A model generated the notes under the pieces. It ran no database searches. It was not told where the DNA came from and saw nothing but the letters and a program-made list of their open reading frames with translations. Source: CADEDV01 sp964412375 (GTDB lineage Bacteria; Bacteroidota; Bacteroidia; Chitinophagales; Chitinophagaceae). Taken from it: 64,000 nucleotides of DNA. The stretch lies in NCBI GenBank assembly GCA_964412375.1, contig CAYPOD010000001.1, positions 186,001-250,000 on the forward strand, in the 5' to 3' direction. The position numbers were made by a program, and so were the translations under genes. Positions 54,052-62,923 of this stretch are shown here, piece by piece (position 1 is the first letter of the stretch; every line of letters starts with the position of its first letter).

Positions 54052-54570
54052 ATGCGATCAAAACCACAAATAAAATTCCGATGGTCAGTTAATGCTGCTG
54101 CTTTGCTGCTGCTTACGGCATTACTTTTTTCCTGCGAAGTAAACACAAGCGGTGTTCATAAAAACCTGAATACCGGTATGCTCACCAACTATTCCGGCTT
54201 GAGCACCACCGAATCCAAAATAGTGATGAATGAAGAAGTGCTGGGACATACAGATATCCCGCTCGGGGAAAGTTTTATTATAATTAATGAAAACGTAAAA
54301 GGCCTGGCGGTAAAAGATGGTAAAGTATCTGTTGGCTGTTCTTTACTGATCACTCACAAAGAAGCAGGCGAAATACTATCCGTGGCTGATCTATTTGAAG
54401 GAAGGGATGTTTTTGACCCAAACGAAGCCCGGCTTCTTCAATGCACCGTTAATACCGGTAAACCGATGGACTGGGATCAGCCCTACGATGTGCTGGTGAA
54501 ATTCTGGGATAAATACGGAAAAGGAACTATCGAAAATAAAGTCACCATTCAAATCATTGATATTCCCTGA
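54052..54570 (+). CDS. Hypothetical lipoprotein or C-terminal part of a frameshifted membrane protein
   Basis: From the ATG at 54052 this is a 172-residue protein with a lipoprotein signal (FRWSVNAAALLLLTALLFSC, lipobox Cys). The mature part is a beta-rich domain with LGESFIIINENVKGL and a PYDVLVKFWDKYGKG end; I do not recognise it. The frame stays open upstream through two more hydrophobic segments, with only a GTG at 53929, so the true N-terminus is uncertain. Either it is a normal lipoprotein, or the gene begins at 53819 and is interrupted by a frameshift. Confidence 0.5.
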   Translation: MRSKPQIKFRWSVNAAALLLLTALLFSCEVNTSGVHKNLNTGMLTNYSGLSTTESKIVMNEEVLGHTDIPLGESFIIINENVKGLAVKDGKVSVGCSLLITHKEAGEILSVADLFEGRDVFDPNEARLLQCTVNTGKPMDWDQPYDVLVKFWDKYGKGTIENKVTIQIIDIP

Positions 54571-54701
54571 TCTTTTCCACACCGGCTGAGCCATCCTGTC
54601 TCAACCAATAACTAAACAAAACCCGCCTTCTGCTAAAGCAGGCAACTATTCCCCTTCCTTCTGTCCTAATTTGCCATCAGATTCAAGCTAATCAGGGAAA
54701 T

Positions 54702-54806
54702 ATGCGTTATTCAAAGAAATACGAAGACTGGAAAGACAAGATCATAGACATTCTGATGGTGTTGGTGCTGGCTGTGGCTATCACTTTGCTGGCCATCATC
54801 ATTTAG
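54702..54806 (+). CDS. 34-residue single-pass membrane peptide
   Basis: The frame MRYSKKYEDWKDKIID is followed by a membrane helix (ILMVLVLAVAITLLAIII) and the stop at 54804. The basic N-terminus suggests it stays in the cytoplasm. AGGGA lies 5 bases before the ATG, a plausible ribosome-binding site. A terminator follows at 54841. Too small for family recognition by eye. Confidence 0.5.
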   Translation: MRYSKKYEDWKDKIIDILMVLVLAVAITLLAIII

Positions 54807-54840
54807 TTAAGATATTTTCAAACAGGGACGGTTCAACCAG

Positions 54841-54871
54841 GCCGCATCAAAGAGGTGCGGCTTTACTTTTT
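54841..54871 (+). terminator. Intrinsic terminator
   Basis: GCCGCATC (54841-54848) and GGTGCGGC (54854-54861) make an 8-bp stem with an AAAGA loop, followed by TTTACTTTTT. It separates the small membrane peptide from the enoyl-CoA hydratase gene. Confidence 0.75.
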
Positions 54872-54881
54872 CTAATATCCT

Positions 54882-54889
54882 TATTTTTG
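54882..54889 (+). promoter_or_regulatory. -7 box next to the enoyl-CoA hydratase start
   Basis: TATTTTTG is a perfect TAnnTTTG ending 10 bases before the ATG at 54900. As with gltX, the leader would be only a few bases long. Confidence 0.45.
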
Positions 54890-54899
54890 AAAAAAAGTC

Positions 54900-55676
54900 A
54901 TGTATCAGACCTTGCTTGCTTCACTGGAAAATGGCATTTACAATATTACCATCAACCGACCTGACAAACTGAATGCATTGAATAAAGATGTATTCACAGA
55001 CCTCGACAAAGCAGTGGATGAAATTGAAAGTAATGCTGCCATAAAATCAGCAATCATCACCGGCGCCGGACCAAAAGCTTTTGTAGCAGGTGCAGACATT
55101 TCTGAATTTGGCGGATTAAATAAAGAACAGGCCATGGCCCTCGCTAAAAGAGGGCAGGATATTTTCTTTAAAATTGAAAATGCGCCTAAACCCATAATCG
55201 CTGCGGTAAACGGTTTTGCATTAGGCGGTGGCTGCGAATTGGCGATGGCCTGTCATTTCAGGATTGCATCCGGCAACGCAAAGTTTGGTCAGCCCGAAGT
55301 GAACCTTGGTTTAATACCCGGTTATGGCGGCACACAGCGGCTTACACAACTTATTGGCAAAGGACGGGCAATGGAATTGCTTGTTTCTGCCAATATGATT
55401 GATGCCCCGACAGCGCTGCAATATGGACTGGTGAACTATGTAGTTTCGCCGGACGAACTGCTCAATAAAACCAAATCCATTTTAGAAATCATTAATAGCA
55501 AGGCCCCGCTTGCTGTAGCTGCCTGTATCAAAGCAGCAAATGCTGTTTTTGATGAAAACATCAATGGCTACGACAGGGAGATTGAGGAATTCGGAAACTG
55601 TTTTGACACGGCTGATATGAAAGAGGGAACTACGGCTTTTCTAGAAAAAAGAAAAGCTGTGTTTACTGGAAAATAA
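54900..55676 (+). CDS. Enoyl-CoA hydratase
   Basis: This 258-residue crotonase-family enzyme has an oxyanion hole region AFVAGADISEFG, the catalytic Glu in GGGCELAMACHFRIA, and the second Glu in FGQPEVNLGLIPGYGGTQRL. It hydrates 2-enoyl-CoA in beta-oxidation or short-chain acid metabolism. It is monocistronic, with its own promoter box and no linked beta-oxidation genes. Confidence 0.93.
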   Translation: MYQTLLASLENGIYNITINRPDKLNALNKDVFTDLDKAVDEIESNAAIKSAIITGAGPKAFVAGADISEFGGLNKEQAMALAKRGQDIFFKIENAPKPIIAAVNGFALGGGCELAMACHFRIASGNAKFGQPEVNLGLIPGYGGTQRLTQLIGKGRAMELLVSANMIDAPTALQYGLVNYVVSPDELLNKTKSILEIINSKAPLAVAACIKAANAVFDENINGYDREIEEFGNCFDTADMKEGTTAFLEKRKAVFTGK

Positions 55677-55820
55677 AAATACGAACCAACATTTCAACAG
55701 GAAATAACCACTGTTTACTTGAAAACGCTTACATCCCGCCCGGAAAAAAGAGGTTAGCACAATCCTGTTAATGAGATTTGCAGCCGGTTCGATTCACTTT
55801 AAGCAACGCAAAAACTTTTT

Positions 55821-56342
55821 ATGAAAAAGCTGATCATTACCACATCTCTTTTTAGTTTTCTCTTCATATCGGCCATGACACAGCCCTTGCAGTCATTTAT
55901 GGTAGAGATGGCCGCTGGACAAAAAACCTACCTGGGATTAAAAGATAAAAAAGCATTTTCAGCCGGGGAGGCAACTGCCGCTAAAGAAAGGCTTGACCTG
56001 GCGCTGGTGACCAGTAAAGAAGACAACAAGGAAATCCTGGAATGGTATAATATGGAAATGCGTCACGAAAAAGTGCCGGCAGAACTGGCCGGAACAAAAA
56101 CCGGCATTTCGGCTATCAGCTTTGACAGGGACCAGTTTGAAAAATGTAAAACCGGTGCTGATCTGCGCCGGATGACAGGGCATCTTACGAAGAATTCTTT
56201 TTCGCATTTTGCTGTTATCCGTAATGGCAGCAGCCCCTGGCAACACTGTTTTATAGCAGAAACCAGTGATGGCAAACGGGCTCTTATGTTTGTATCCCCC
56301 GGTGAAAATGGAACCATAAAGGTTGAAGTGAAATCAGAATAA
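55821..56342 (+). CDS. Hypothetical exported protein
   Basis: This is a 173-residue protein with an N-terminal signal (LIITTSLFSFLFISAMTQ). I do not recognise the rest: a polar helical stretch (about 35-85), then a compact domain with FSHFAVIRNGSSPWQHCF and ALMFVSPGENG. Two Cys residues (in EKCKTG and WQHCF) could form a disulfide. Convergent with the fucosidase gene at 56359. Preceded by 144 bases without a clear promoter. Confidence 0.55.
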   Translation: MKKLIITTSLFSFLFISAMTQPLQSFMVEMAAGQKTYLGLKDKKAFSAGEATAAKERLDLALVTSKEDNKEILEWYNMEMRHEKVPAELAGTKTGISAISFDRDQFEKCKTGADLRRMTGHLTKNSFSHFAVIRNGSSPWQHCFIAETSDGKRALMFVSPGENGTIKVEVKSE

Positions 56343-56358
56343 CGTTGAACAACAACAT

Positions 56359-57768
56359 CTATTTTTCTACCAGGTTTTCATCGATCAAATAAGCAGCCAC
56401 CCCGCTGATATTATCGTTGCCATTCCGGTCATCCAAAAAAACACGGAAAGAAGTAATGGTCTCTGCCGGGAAAGTGATGATCCTTTTCCGACCAACAGTA
56501 CTGCCTTCCAGTTCACGAATAGCTTTTTCACCGCTGTATAAAATAATTTTGTAACGCTGCACCGACTGTCCCAGGTGTATTGCTTCACGCAGCATAATAC
56601 AGTTTATACGGGTGGGCTGTTGCATTTGCACAATGAAACGCTGGACATTTATTCCATAAGTGCGGGGGCCTTCGTCAAAACCCCTGAACAGGATCTCATC
56701 GTTTTTGCCCAAATGACTCAGGTCCCAGTAAGTGCCGGCCTGCTTCAAAAGATTATTATTAAAATTTTCCAGCTTCAGCTTCCTGAAACCCACCAATGAC
56801 GCAGAATCATTTTCATGGATCAGCCCCCTTTCATCCGGCGGCACATTCAACAGGAAATTGGCTCCACGGCCTACTGATTTAAGATAGAGGTCAAACAACT
56901 GTGCTGGTGTTTTCACTTTTGCATCTTCGTTACGATGATAAAACCAACCCGGCCGGATGCTCACATCACATTCTGCAGGTATCCAATGCCTGCCTGCATA
57001 ATTTCCCCGGCTCAAGGTATCTGTATTCGGTGCACCAACACCTCTGGCAAATCCTGTTGTATCAAGATAATTCCAGTTGGTTATGCCGGCAATTCCCTTT
57101 TCATTGCCTACCCACCTTATGTCCGGACCAATATCACTAAAGATGACAGTACGTGGAGATAATTGCCTGACAGTATTTTCATATCGTCTCCAGTCATACA
57201 CCTGTTTCTTGCCATTAGGGCCTTCGCCATTGGCGCCATCCCACCATAATTCCCAGATGGGTCCGTAGTTTTGAAAAATTTCTTTCATCATGTTCACAAA
57301 AACATCGTTGTATTTATCTGTCCCGTAGTCCGGATGGTTTCTGTCCCACGGCGATATATAAACACCAAACTTGAGACCCGCTTCCCGGCAGGCCTGCGAC
57401 AATTCTTTCAACACATCACCTTTTCCATCTTTCCATTTACTTTCTCTTACCGTATGCGTGGAAAATTTACTGGGCCACAAACAAAAACCATCATGATGTT
57501 TAGCAGTTATAATAATTCCTTTGGCTCCGGCCTGTTTGGCTATTCTTGTCCATTGACGGCAATCCAATTGAGTTGGGTTGAATACTGTTGCAGGTTCATC
57601 ACCATGACCCCATTCCTTGTCTGTAAAAGTGTTGGGGCCAAAATGCACAAAGAGATAAAATTCCATATCGTGCCAGGCTAATTGCGCAGATGTGGGCAAC
57701 GGCAGCTTTTGCTGAGCCTGGCTGGAACCAATTGTCAAAATAAAAATAACAGTCAGAATTGTTCTCAT
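56359..57768 (-). CDS. GH29 alpha-L-fucosidase (third copy, GH29-B type)
   Basis: This is a 469-residue enzyme with a signal peptide ending in SSQAQ. It has VHFGPNTFTDKEWGHGDE, ITAKHHDGFCLWPS, LWWDGANGEGPNG (nucleophile Asp) and RPGWFYHRNED, the same GH29-B pattern as the copy at 28674-30212, with a C-terminal discoidin-like part. It sits outside the large glycan locus and overlaps the stop of the alkaline-phosphatase-family gene by 4 bases, so these two form a small operon. It may act on a different fucosylated glycan. Confidence 0.9.
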   Translation of the reverse strand: MRTILTVIFILTIGSSQAQQKLPLPTSAQLAWHDMEFYLFVHFGPNTFTDKEWGHGDEPATVFNPTQLDCRQWTRIAKQAGAKGIIITAKHHDGFCLWPSKFSTHTVRESKWKDGKGDVLKELSQACREAGLKFGVYISPWDRNHPDYGTDKYNDVFVNMMKEIFQNYGPIWELWWDGANGEGPNGKKQVYDWRRYENTVRQLSPRTVIFSDIGPDIRWVGNEKGIAGITNWNYLDTTGFARGVGAPNTDTLSRGNYAGRHWIPAECDVSIRPGWFYHRNEDAKVKTPAQLFDLYLKSVGRGANFLLNVPPDERGLIHENDSASLVGFRKLKLENFNNNLLKQAGTYWDLSHLGKNDEILFRGFDEGPRTYGINVQRFIVQMQQPTRINCIMLREAIHLGQSVQRYKIILYSGEKAIRELEGSTVGRKRIITFPAETITSFRVFLDDRNGNDNISGVAAYLIDENLVEK

Positions 57769-58859
57769 TTCTTCATTTTAAAAACGGGGATGATAAAATT
57801 CGCCACCGGGTGTTTGGCTTTGAATGTATATCCTAATAATTGTGCCACAGTGGATGCCACCTGTTGCTGGTATAGTTGCATGTCAATTTTCATTTCGCCC
57901 CGGTTGAGGATATCCGGCCCCATGACAGCCAGCCACATTTCATGTGAGTCGCTGATCTTATTGCCGTGGCTTGTCCATTCGTCCTTTATCTTGTCTCCCC
58001 TGCCATGATCGGTGGTGAATATGATTGCGGTTTTGTTTTTGTATTGCGGGTCATTTTGCAGGTAATTCCACAATTGTCCGATCCATGCATCCACCTGGCG
58101 GGCCGCATCAAGATAAGAACGGTATTGACCGGCATGGGCCCATTCATCTGTTTCGCCGTAAGCAATATAAACAACCCTGGGTTTTCTTGTTTTGATCCAT
58201 TCCATGGCAGCATGATGGGTGAACACATCCAGGCATTCATCTTCATGCCAGGGTTTGTATGAATCCTGCAGCATGGCGTTCAGCAACTTCTCTTTGGCAG
58301 TGGGGTATTTCCCTCCCGTTGGTTTGAACCCGCAGATCACCGGCACACCGCTTCTTTGCTCATTGAGAATGCGGTCAAAAGCATTCCAGGCCCCAAAAGC
58401 CACCACTTTTCCTTTTAGTTTAGGCTGGTTATTGAGAAATTCCAACACGGTGATATTGGGATTGGGCGGGTAGCTGTTGGAATTGATATTCGTATCGGCA
58501 TAGCCAGTCATCAGTTCGCTGTAGCCGGGATAGCTGAACCAATAAGGATTGGCATTGTCCACTTTGTTGCCATAAACCCTGTTTCCATACAATTGTCCCT
58601 TTGGCTCCAACACTGTCCATAAAAAAGGCAGCAATTTTTTTCTTCGCTCCTTTTCATCAGCCGACCAGTATTTTTCATAGAGATAAGCGCTGTCACCTTC
58701 ATTAAATTTCGGGTTGTTTGCAATAGCCGTATCCATGCCTTTGAACACTTCCTGCCAGCGAAGGCCATCGGTGGTGATTATAATAATATTCTCCGCCCGT
58801 TGCGACAAGGACCAGCCGGAAAGCAGCAATAAAGACAGAAAAAAAAAGAAGCGCTTCAT
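57765..58859 (-). CDS. Alkaline phosphatase superfamily protein
   Basis: This 364-residue exported protein starts from the ATG at 58859, which gives the signal peptide MKRFFFFLSLLLLSGWSLS; 25 residues upstream in frame are not needed. The superfamily metal motifs are IIIITTDGLRWQEVFKG (nucleophile Thr), YIAYGETDEWAH and IIFTTDHGRGD with a later SHGNKISDSHEMW His. Members include phosphodiesterases, sulfatases and phosphatases. The length of the product and absence of a Cys/Ser-x-Pro-x-Arg signature exclude classical sulfatases. It is coupled to a fucosidase gene. Confidence 0.8.
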   Translation of the reverse strand: MKRFFFFLSLLLLSGWSLSQRAENIIIITTDGLRWQEVFKGMDTAIANNPKFNEGDSAYLYEKYWSADEKERRKKLLPFLWTVLEPKGQLYGNRVYGNKVDNANPYWFSYPGYSELMTGYADTNINSNSYPPNPNITVLEFLNNQPKLKGKVVAFGAWNAFDRILNEQRSGVPVICGFKPTGGKYPTAKEKLLNAMLQDSYKPWHEDECLDVFTHHAAMEWIKTRKPRVVYIAYGETDEWAHAGQYRSYLDAARQVDAWIGQLWNYLQNDPQYKNKTAIIFTTDHGRGDKIKDEWTSHGNKISDSHEMWLAVMGPDILNRGEMKIDMQLYQQQVASTVAQLLGYTFKAKHPVANFIIPVFKMKK

Positions 58860-58940
58860 AGTATCAATGATACAACTATTCCGGGAAAGAAAGCAGGTGG
58901 CAGCAACCGTTTTCACCGGGTCGGGATGAGGCATTTCCGT

Positions 58941-58948
58941 TAACTTTG
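58941..58948 (+). promoter_or_regulatory. -7 box of fumC
   Basis: TAACTTTG is a perfect TAnnTTTG, 61 bases upstream of the fumC ATG at 59009. A weak TTTC element lies about 26 bases upstream. Confidence 0.45.
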
Positions 58949-59008
58949 CCCCGCCAAAACCGGTGTGGCCGGCAGCACCTTTTTAAACACATTATTTATT
59001 CAGCAACC

Positions 59009-60409
59009 ATGGAATATAGAATTGAAAAAGACACAATGGGTGAAGTGAATGTGCCTGCAGAAGCATTGTATGGCGCACAAACCCAGCGCAGCATCGAGAA
59101 TTTCAAAATTGCACAGGACATCAACCGGATGCCCAAAGAGATCATCCGTGCATTTGCATACCTGAAAAAAGCAGCAGCTATCACCAATTTTGAAGCCGGT
59201 GTTTTACCCAAAGAAAAAAGTGATCTGATCGGGCAGGTGTGTGATGAGATTCTCGAAGGAAAGTTAGATGCTTACTTTCCTTTGGTGGTTTGGCAAACCG
59301 GAAGCGGCACTCAAAGCAATATGAACGTGAATGAGGTGGTTGCTTACCGTGGTCATATTATCAAAGGAGGTTCGTTAACTGACAAAGAAAAATTTCTTCA
59401 TCCCAATGATGATGTGAACAAATCGCAATCATCCAATGATACGTTTCCGACAGCCATGCATATTGCAGCTTACAAGATTTTACTGGAAACAACGATACCC
59501 GGAATTGAAAAACTGAGAAATACTCTAGCAGCAAAGAGTAAGGAGTTCATGAACGTGGTGAAGATCGGCCGCACCCATTTCATGGATGCAACTCCACTTA
59601 CTGTCGGACAGGAATTCAGCGGCTATGTATCACAACTCGATCATGGATTGAAAGCAATCAGGAATACATTACCTCATTTAAGCGAACTGGCATTGGGCGG
59701 CACGGCTGTGGGCACCGGCATCAACACCCCTCCCGGGTATGCAGTGAATGTGGCAAAACATATTGCAAGATTAACGGGTCTTCCTTTTATTACGGCCGAA
59801 AACAAATTTGAAGCACTGGCGGCACATGATGCTATAGTTGAAGCACATGGTGCATTGAAAACAGTAGCTGTCAGCTTGATGAAGATCGCCAATGATATCC
59901 GTATGCTTTCCTCGGGCCCCAGGAGTGGAATCGGTGAAATATTTATTCCTGATAATGAGCCCGGCTCCTCCATCATGCCCGGCAAGGTGAATCCTACGCA
60001 ATGCGAAGCACTAACGATGATAGCAGCACAGGTAATGGGCAATGATGTGGCCATCAGCATCGGTGGCAGCAACGGCCATTTTGAATTGAATGTGTTCAAG
60101 CCGGTAATGATCTACAACTTCCTGCACAGCGCCAGGCTGATCGGGGATGGCTGTGTCTCCTTCAATGATAAATGCGCAGAAGGTATTGCGCCCATTGAAG
60201 CCAATATCAAAAAGCATGTTGACAACTCACTGATGCTTGTCACCTCGCTGAACACAAAGATTGGTTACTACAAAGCTGCCGAAATTGCCCAGAAAGCACA
60301 TAAAGAAGGGACCACATTAAAGGAGATGGCAGTAAAACTGGGTTATGTCACTGCTGAGCAATTTGATGAATGGGTCAGACCGACCAGTATGGTTGGCGAA
60401 CTGAAATAA
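59009..60409 (+). CDS. fumC: Fumarate hydratase class II
   Basis: This is a 466-residue fumarase from the ATG at 59009; an in-frame ATG at 58946 would add 21 residues and overlap the promoter box. Signature GSSIMPGKVNPTQ, the substrate loop TGSGTQSNMNVNEV and KIGRTHFMDATPL are complete. It interconverts fumarate and malate in the citric acid cycle as a tetramer without iron-sulfur cluster. Confidence 0.96.
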   Translation: MEYRIEKDTMGEVNVPAEALYGAQTQRSIENFKIAQDINRMPKEIIRAFAYLKKAAAITNFEAGVLPKEKSDLIGQVCDEILEGKLDAYFPLVVWQTGSGTQSNMNVNEVVAYRGHIIKGGSLTDKEKFLHPNDDVNKSQSSNDTFPTAMHIAAYKILLETTIPGIEKLRNTLAAKSKEFMNVVKIGRTHFMDATPLTVGQEFSGYVSQLDHGLKAIRNTLPHLSELALGGTAVGTGINTPPGYAVNVAKHIARLTGLPFITAENKFEALAAHDAIVEAHGALKTVAVSLMKIANDIRMLSSGPRSGIGEIFIPDNEPGSSIMPGKVNPTQCEALTMIAAQVMGNDVAISIGGSNGHFELNVFKPVMIYNFLHSARLIGDGCVSFNDKCAEGIAPIEANIKKHVDNSLMLVTSLNTKIGYYKAAEIAQKAHKEGTTLKEMAVKLGYVTAEQFDEWVRPTSMVGELK

Positions 60410-60553
60410 GCAGCTTCGTAAAATTGCTTAGTAAAAAGAGCAGTTAAGGGGTGACTTCTCATTTTTTTATACCCTTGCTCTTCTATACCCATTGGATTGT
60501 TTCTATCTTGATGCCGCTATAGAAAAAGATCCAAATTATCTAAATCCGCATCT

Positions 60554-60808
60554 ATGAAAAGTAGTCACCCTTCATTTTACTTTTCAGCATACCCGCTGAA
60601 AGCCATCAGTGATCCTGCTGCTTCATCTTCCAGCCAGCAAACCCCTTATCTAAGGGCTGTTTTGTCAGGAAAAACAAAGGCATCAAGCAAGATCAGGGTA
60701 TTTCCGATGGTCAATCCTTATACCAAAAATAAAGTGGTGCACAAACCGGTGAAACCTGCCAGGCAGGTAGATGCTGCCGGCGATGAGTGGTTCAACCATT
60801 ACGAATAA
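60554..60808 (+). CDS. Hypothetical small basic protein
   Basis: This 84-residue protein has no recognised domain. It is rich in Ser, Lys and Pro (SSSSQQTPYLRAVLSG, then NPYTKNKVVHKPVKPARQ), so probably disordered. It has no signal peptide or membrane segment. The start has a moderate A-rich leader and the gene is closed by a terminator at 60836, which supports that it is expressed. Function unknown. Confidence 0.45.
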   Translation: MKSSHPSFYFSAYPLKAISDPAASSSSQQTPYLRAVLSGKTKASSKIRVFPMVNPYTKNKVVHKPVKPARQVDAAGDEWFNHYE

Positions 60809-60835
60809 ACCCTTGAGCTATAACCCTAAACAAAT

Positions 60836-60866
60836 GCCCCGACCGACAATGGCGGGGCTTTGTGTT
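60836..60866 (+). terminator. Intrinsic terminator
   Basis: GCCCCG (60836-60841) pairs with CGGGGC (60853-60858) with an 11-base loop that contains CC/GG, followed by TTTGTGTT. It ends the plus-strand transcript of the small gene and faces the convergent sugar dehydrogenase gene. Confidence 0.7.
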
Positions 60867-60891
60867 ATTCGCTCATATAAAAAAGGGGGGC

Positions 60892-62742
60892 TTACTGCCG
60901 GATGAACTTCTCTGTCTGCACTTCCATTTCATTTCCATTGTATAGCTTCAGAATATAGACACCTGGCTTTAGATCGGCCACCTGGATAGCAAATTCATTC
61001 CTGAAACTCTTCTCTTCTTTCAGCAGTTTGCCATTGATGTCAAATATTCTTGCCAGCAACGGTTTGCGCAGTTCTCTTGTTCCCTGCACATACAATGTAT
61101 GCTGCGCAGGGTTGGGAAATATCCTGACCATATCGGGGCTCTCAGGCGGCCCGCTGCGGGGATTATTGGTTACTGGTAATGTTGACATGTTTTTATAAGT
61201 CAGCCGCAATACTTTGCCGCCGTCTTTAGTGGCAGTGCTGGTACTGCTGCCACCGAAACCACCTGTCGGCCCGGAAGTGGAACCCGTGCTGTCAATCACT
61301 ACCCAAAGTTGCCCACCACCATTAAACCGGTGAATAGCAATATCCCTCACCCGCCAACCATGTAACAATGGAAACGTATCCACTGTATTCAGGGAGGAAT
61401 TGCTGTCAATAGCTATGCCCGTTGCATTTAGCTTCATCCGGTATAAACCATATTTCAGCGAAGTGACAAGCAATGAATTTCTCCAGCCTGGAATTTGTGT
61501 GCCACTATAAAAATCAATACTGGATGGTGCGATAGTGGGCCATGTGAAAATATGAGAGCCGCTGGAAGGAATAGCGGAACCCGCCCAGTTAAAGAATGAA
61601 TACATGGCCGCATTATTATCACTGGTAATATTGCAAAACGCAGCTATCTCACTCGTCACATTCTGCCCGGCCAGCTGATTGTTATTGCTATAGGCATCGT
61701 AGGTGTTGTAGTTATCATCACAGAGACCAGCCACTTTTGGCCACCCATAGTTTCTACCGGATTGAATGATATTTAGTTCATCGTCTGATTTGTCGCCGTG
61801 TTCAGAACTATACAGTCTCCATATTCCGTTGGGGTTTCCCCAAACAATTCCCTGGGCATTGCGATGACCATAGCTGAATACGGGAGTTTTTAATGAACTG
61901 AACGCAGGTGAACTATGATTAAATGGATTGTCATTTGGAATCCATTCCCGCCAGGTATTGTAATCATGTGTCACTCCAAACGAAGCATCACCGTCCGGCT
62001 CCGTATTCAGTCTTAATATCTTTCCTTCGCAAGTGTCACGGTTTTGCGCATGCATGGCCCTGGCAGCGTTGTTAAACTGGCCGGCCCCCATATCGCCTAT
62101 GGTATAATATAATTTGTAAGTTCCGTCGCCTTCGGTTACCGGACTGATAGTGAGCCGCCCTGAATTATGATCATTACTTCCGGGAAGATTAGAGATCACC
62201 GTATCCATGATAACAAGAGTATCACGCTGAGGCGATGATGTCGGGTTGCCCGCATCACCGGCAAAATAAAACCGGCAACGAACAATCTTGGCCCTGTAAT
62301 AACAAGGATTGTTACCCGCAGGACATGCCCCCAGCTTAAACACATAAGAAAGATAAACCCAGCGCTTGCCACTTAAAAATTCCGGGTGTATCGCTAATCC
62401 TTGCATACCTCCCTGCGGCCATCGGCCTGTGGCTTCCTGGCTACGTCCAAAATTGACCTCACTACCCCCAAAAGGGATCGCTAAGATTTGCTGCGCAGCA
62501 ACTTCTTTCTGCAAACCTGTTCTGCTGGCACTGATACGCAACACACGGTAACCTCTTGCTTCGGTAATCCACAGTGAATCATCGGGCCCGTGAGTGATCT
62601 CCCAAGGATAGCCCAGATACTTTGCCACGGTGTCAATATCGAAGAGTATAGTAGTAGAGTCAATCACCTGTGCAGAGCTTTTACTCACCAGGCAAAAACT
62701 TAAAAAAAGGGGAAGCCCAAACCGGCGAAACAAGTCTTTCAT
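60892..62742 (-). CDS. PQQ-dependent sugar dehydrogenase-like protein secreted by the type IX system
   Basis: This 616-residue protein has a signal peptide (LPLFLSFCLVSKSSAQ). Residues about 40-490 form the GSDH beta propeller of soluble glucose/sorbosone dehydrogenases (PWEITHGPDDSLWITEARG, GLAIHPEF, YGHRNAQGIVWG, YSSEHGDKSDDELN). The last 75 residues are a type IX secretion sorting domain (VRIFPNPAQHTLYVQG to the end), so the protein is exported to the surface. Bacteroidota homologues of this fold often lack proof of PQQ activity, so the enzymatic role is tentative. It is divergent from the surface protein at 62924. Confidence 0.85.
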   Translation of the reverse strand: MKDLFRRFGLPLFLSFCLVSKSSAQVIDSTTILFDIDTVAKYLGYPWEITHGPDDSLWITEARGYRVLRISASRTGLQKEVAAQQILAIPFGGSEVNFGRSQEATGRWPQGGMQGLAIHPEFLSGKRWVYLSYVFKLGACPAGNNPCYYRAKIVRCRFYFAGDAGNPTSSPQRDTLVIMDTVISNLPGSNDHNSGRLTISPVTEGDGTYKLYYTIGDMGAGQFNNAARAMHAQNRDTCEGKILRLNTEPDGDASFGVTHDYNTWREWIPNDNPFNHSSPAFSSLKTPVFSYGHRNAQGIVWGNPNGIWRLYSSEHGDKSDDELNIIQSGRNYGWPKVAGLCDDNYNTYDAYSNNNQLAGQNVTSEIAAFCNITSDNNAAMYSFFNWAGSAIPSSGSHIFTWPTIAPSSIDFYSGTQIPGWRNSLLVTSLKYGLYRMKLNATGIAIDSNSSLNTVDTFPLLHGWRVRDIAIHRFNGGGQLWVVIDSTGSTSGPTGGFGGSSTSTATKDGGKVLRLTYKNMSTLPVTNNPRSGPPESPDMVRIFPNPAQHTLYVQGTRELRKPLLARIFDINGKLLKEEKSFRNEFAIQVADLKPGVYILKLYNGNEMEVQTEKFIRQ

Positions 62743-62923
62743 ATATAAGGATTTCTGACATGAAAATAATAAGTCAAAAATGCCGCTGCAATAGGGGTTT
62801 TACCTGTAATATATGTAGTGTAAATTTCTGTCTTTCATATGGTAAACTCCTATTGTTTCCGGAACCGGATTCTCTTATTTTAGAGGTTGAAGTTGACTGG
62901 CTGTGAGCTGTAATCTATATCCA

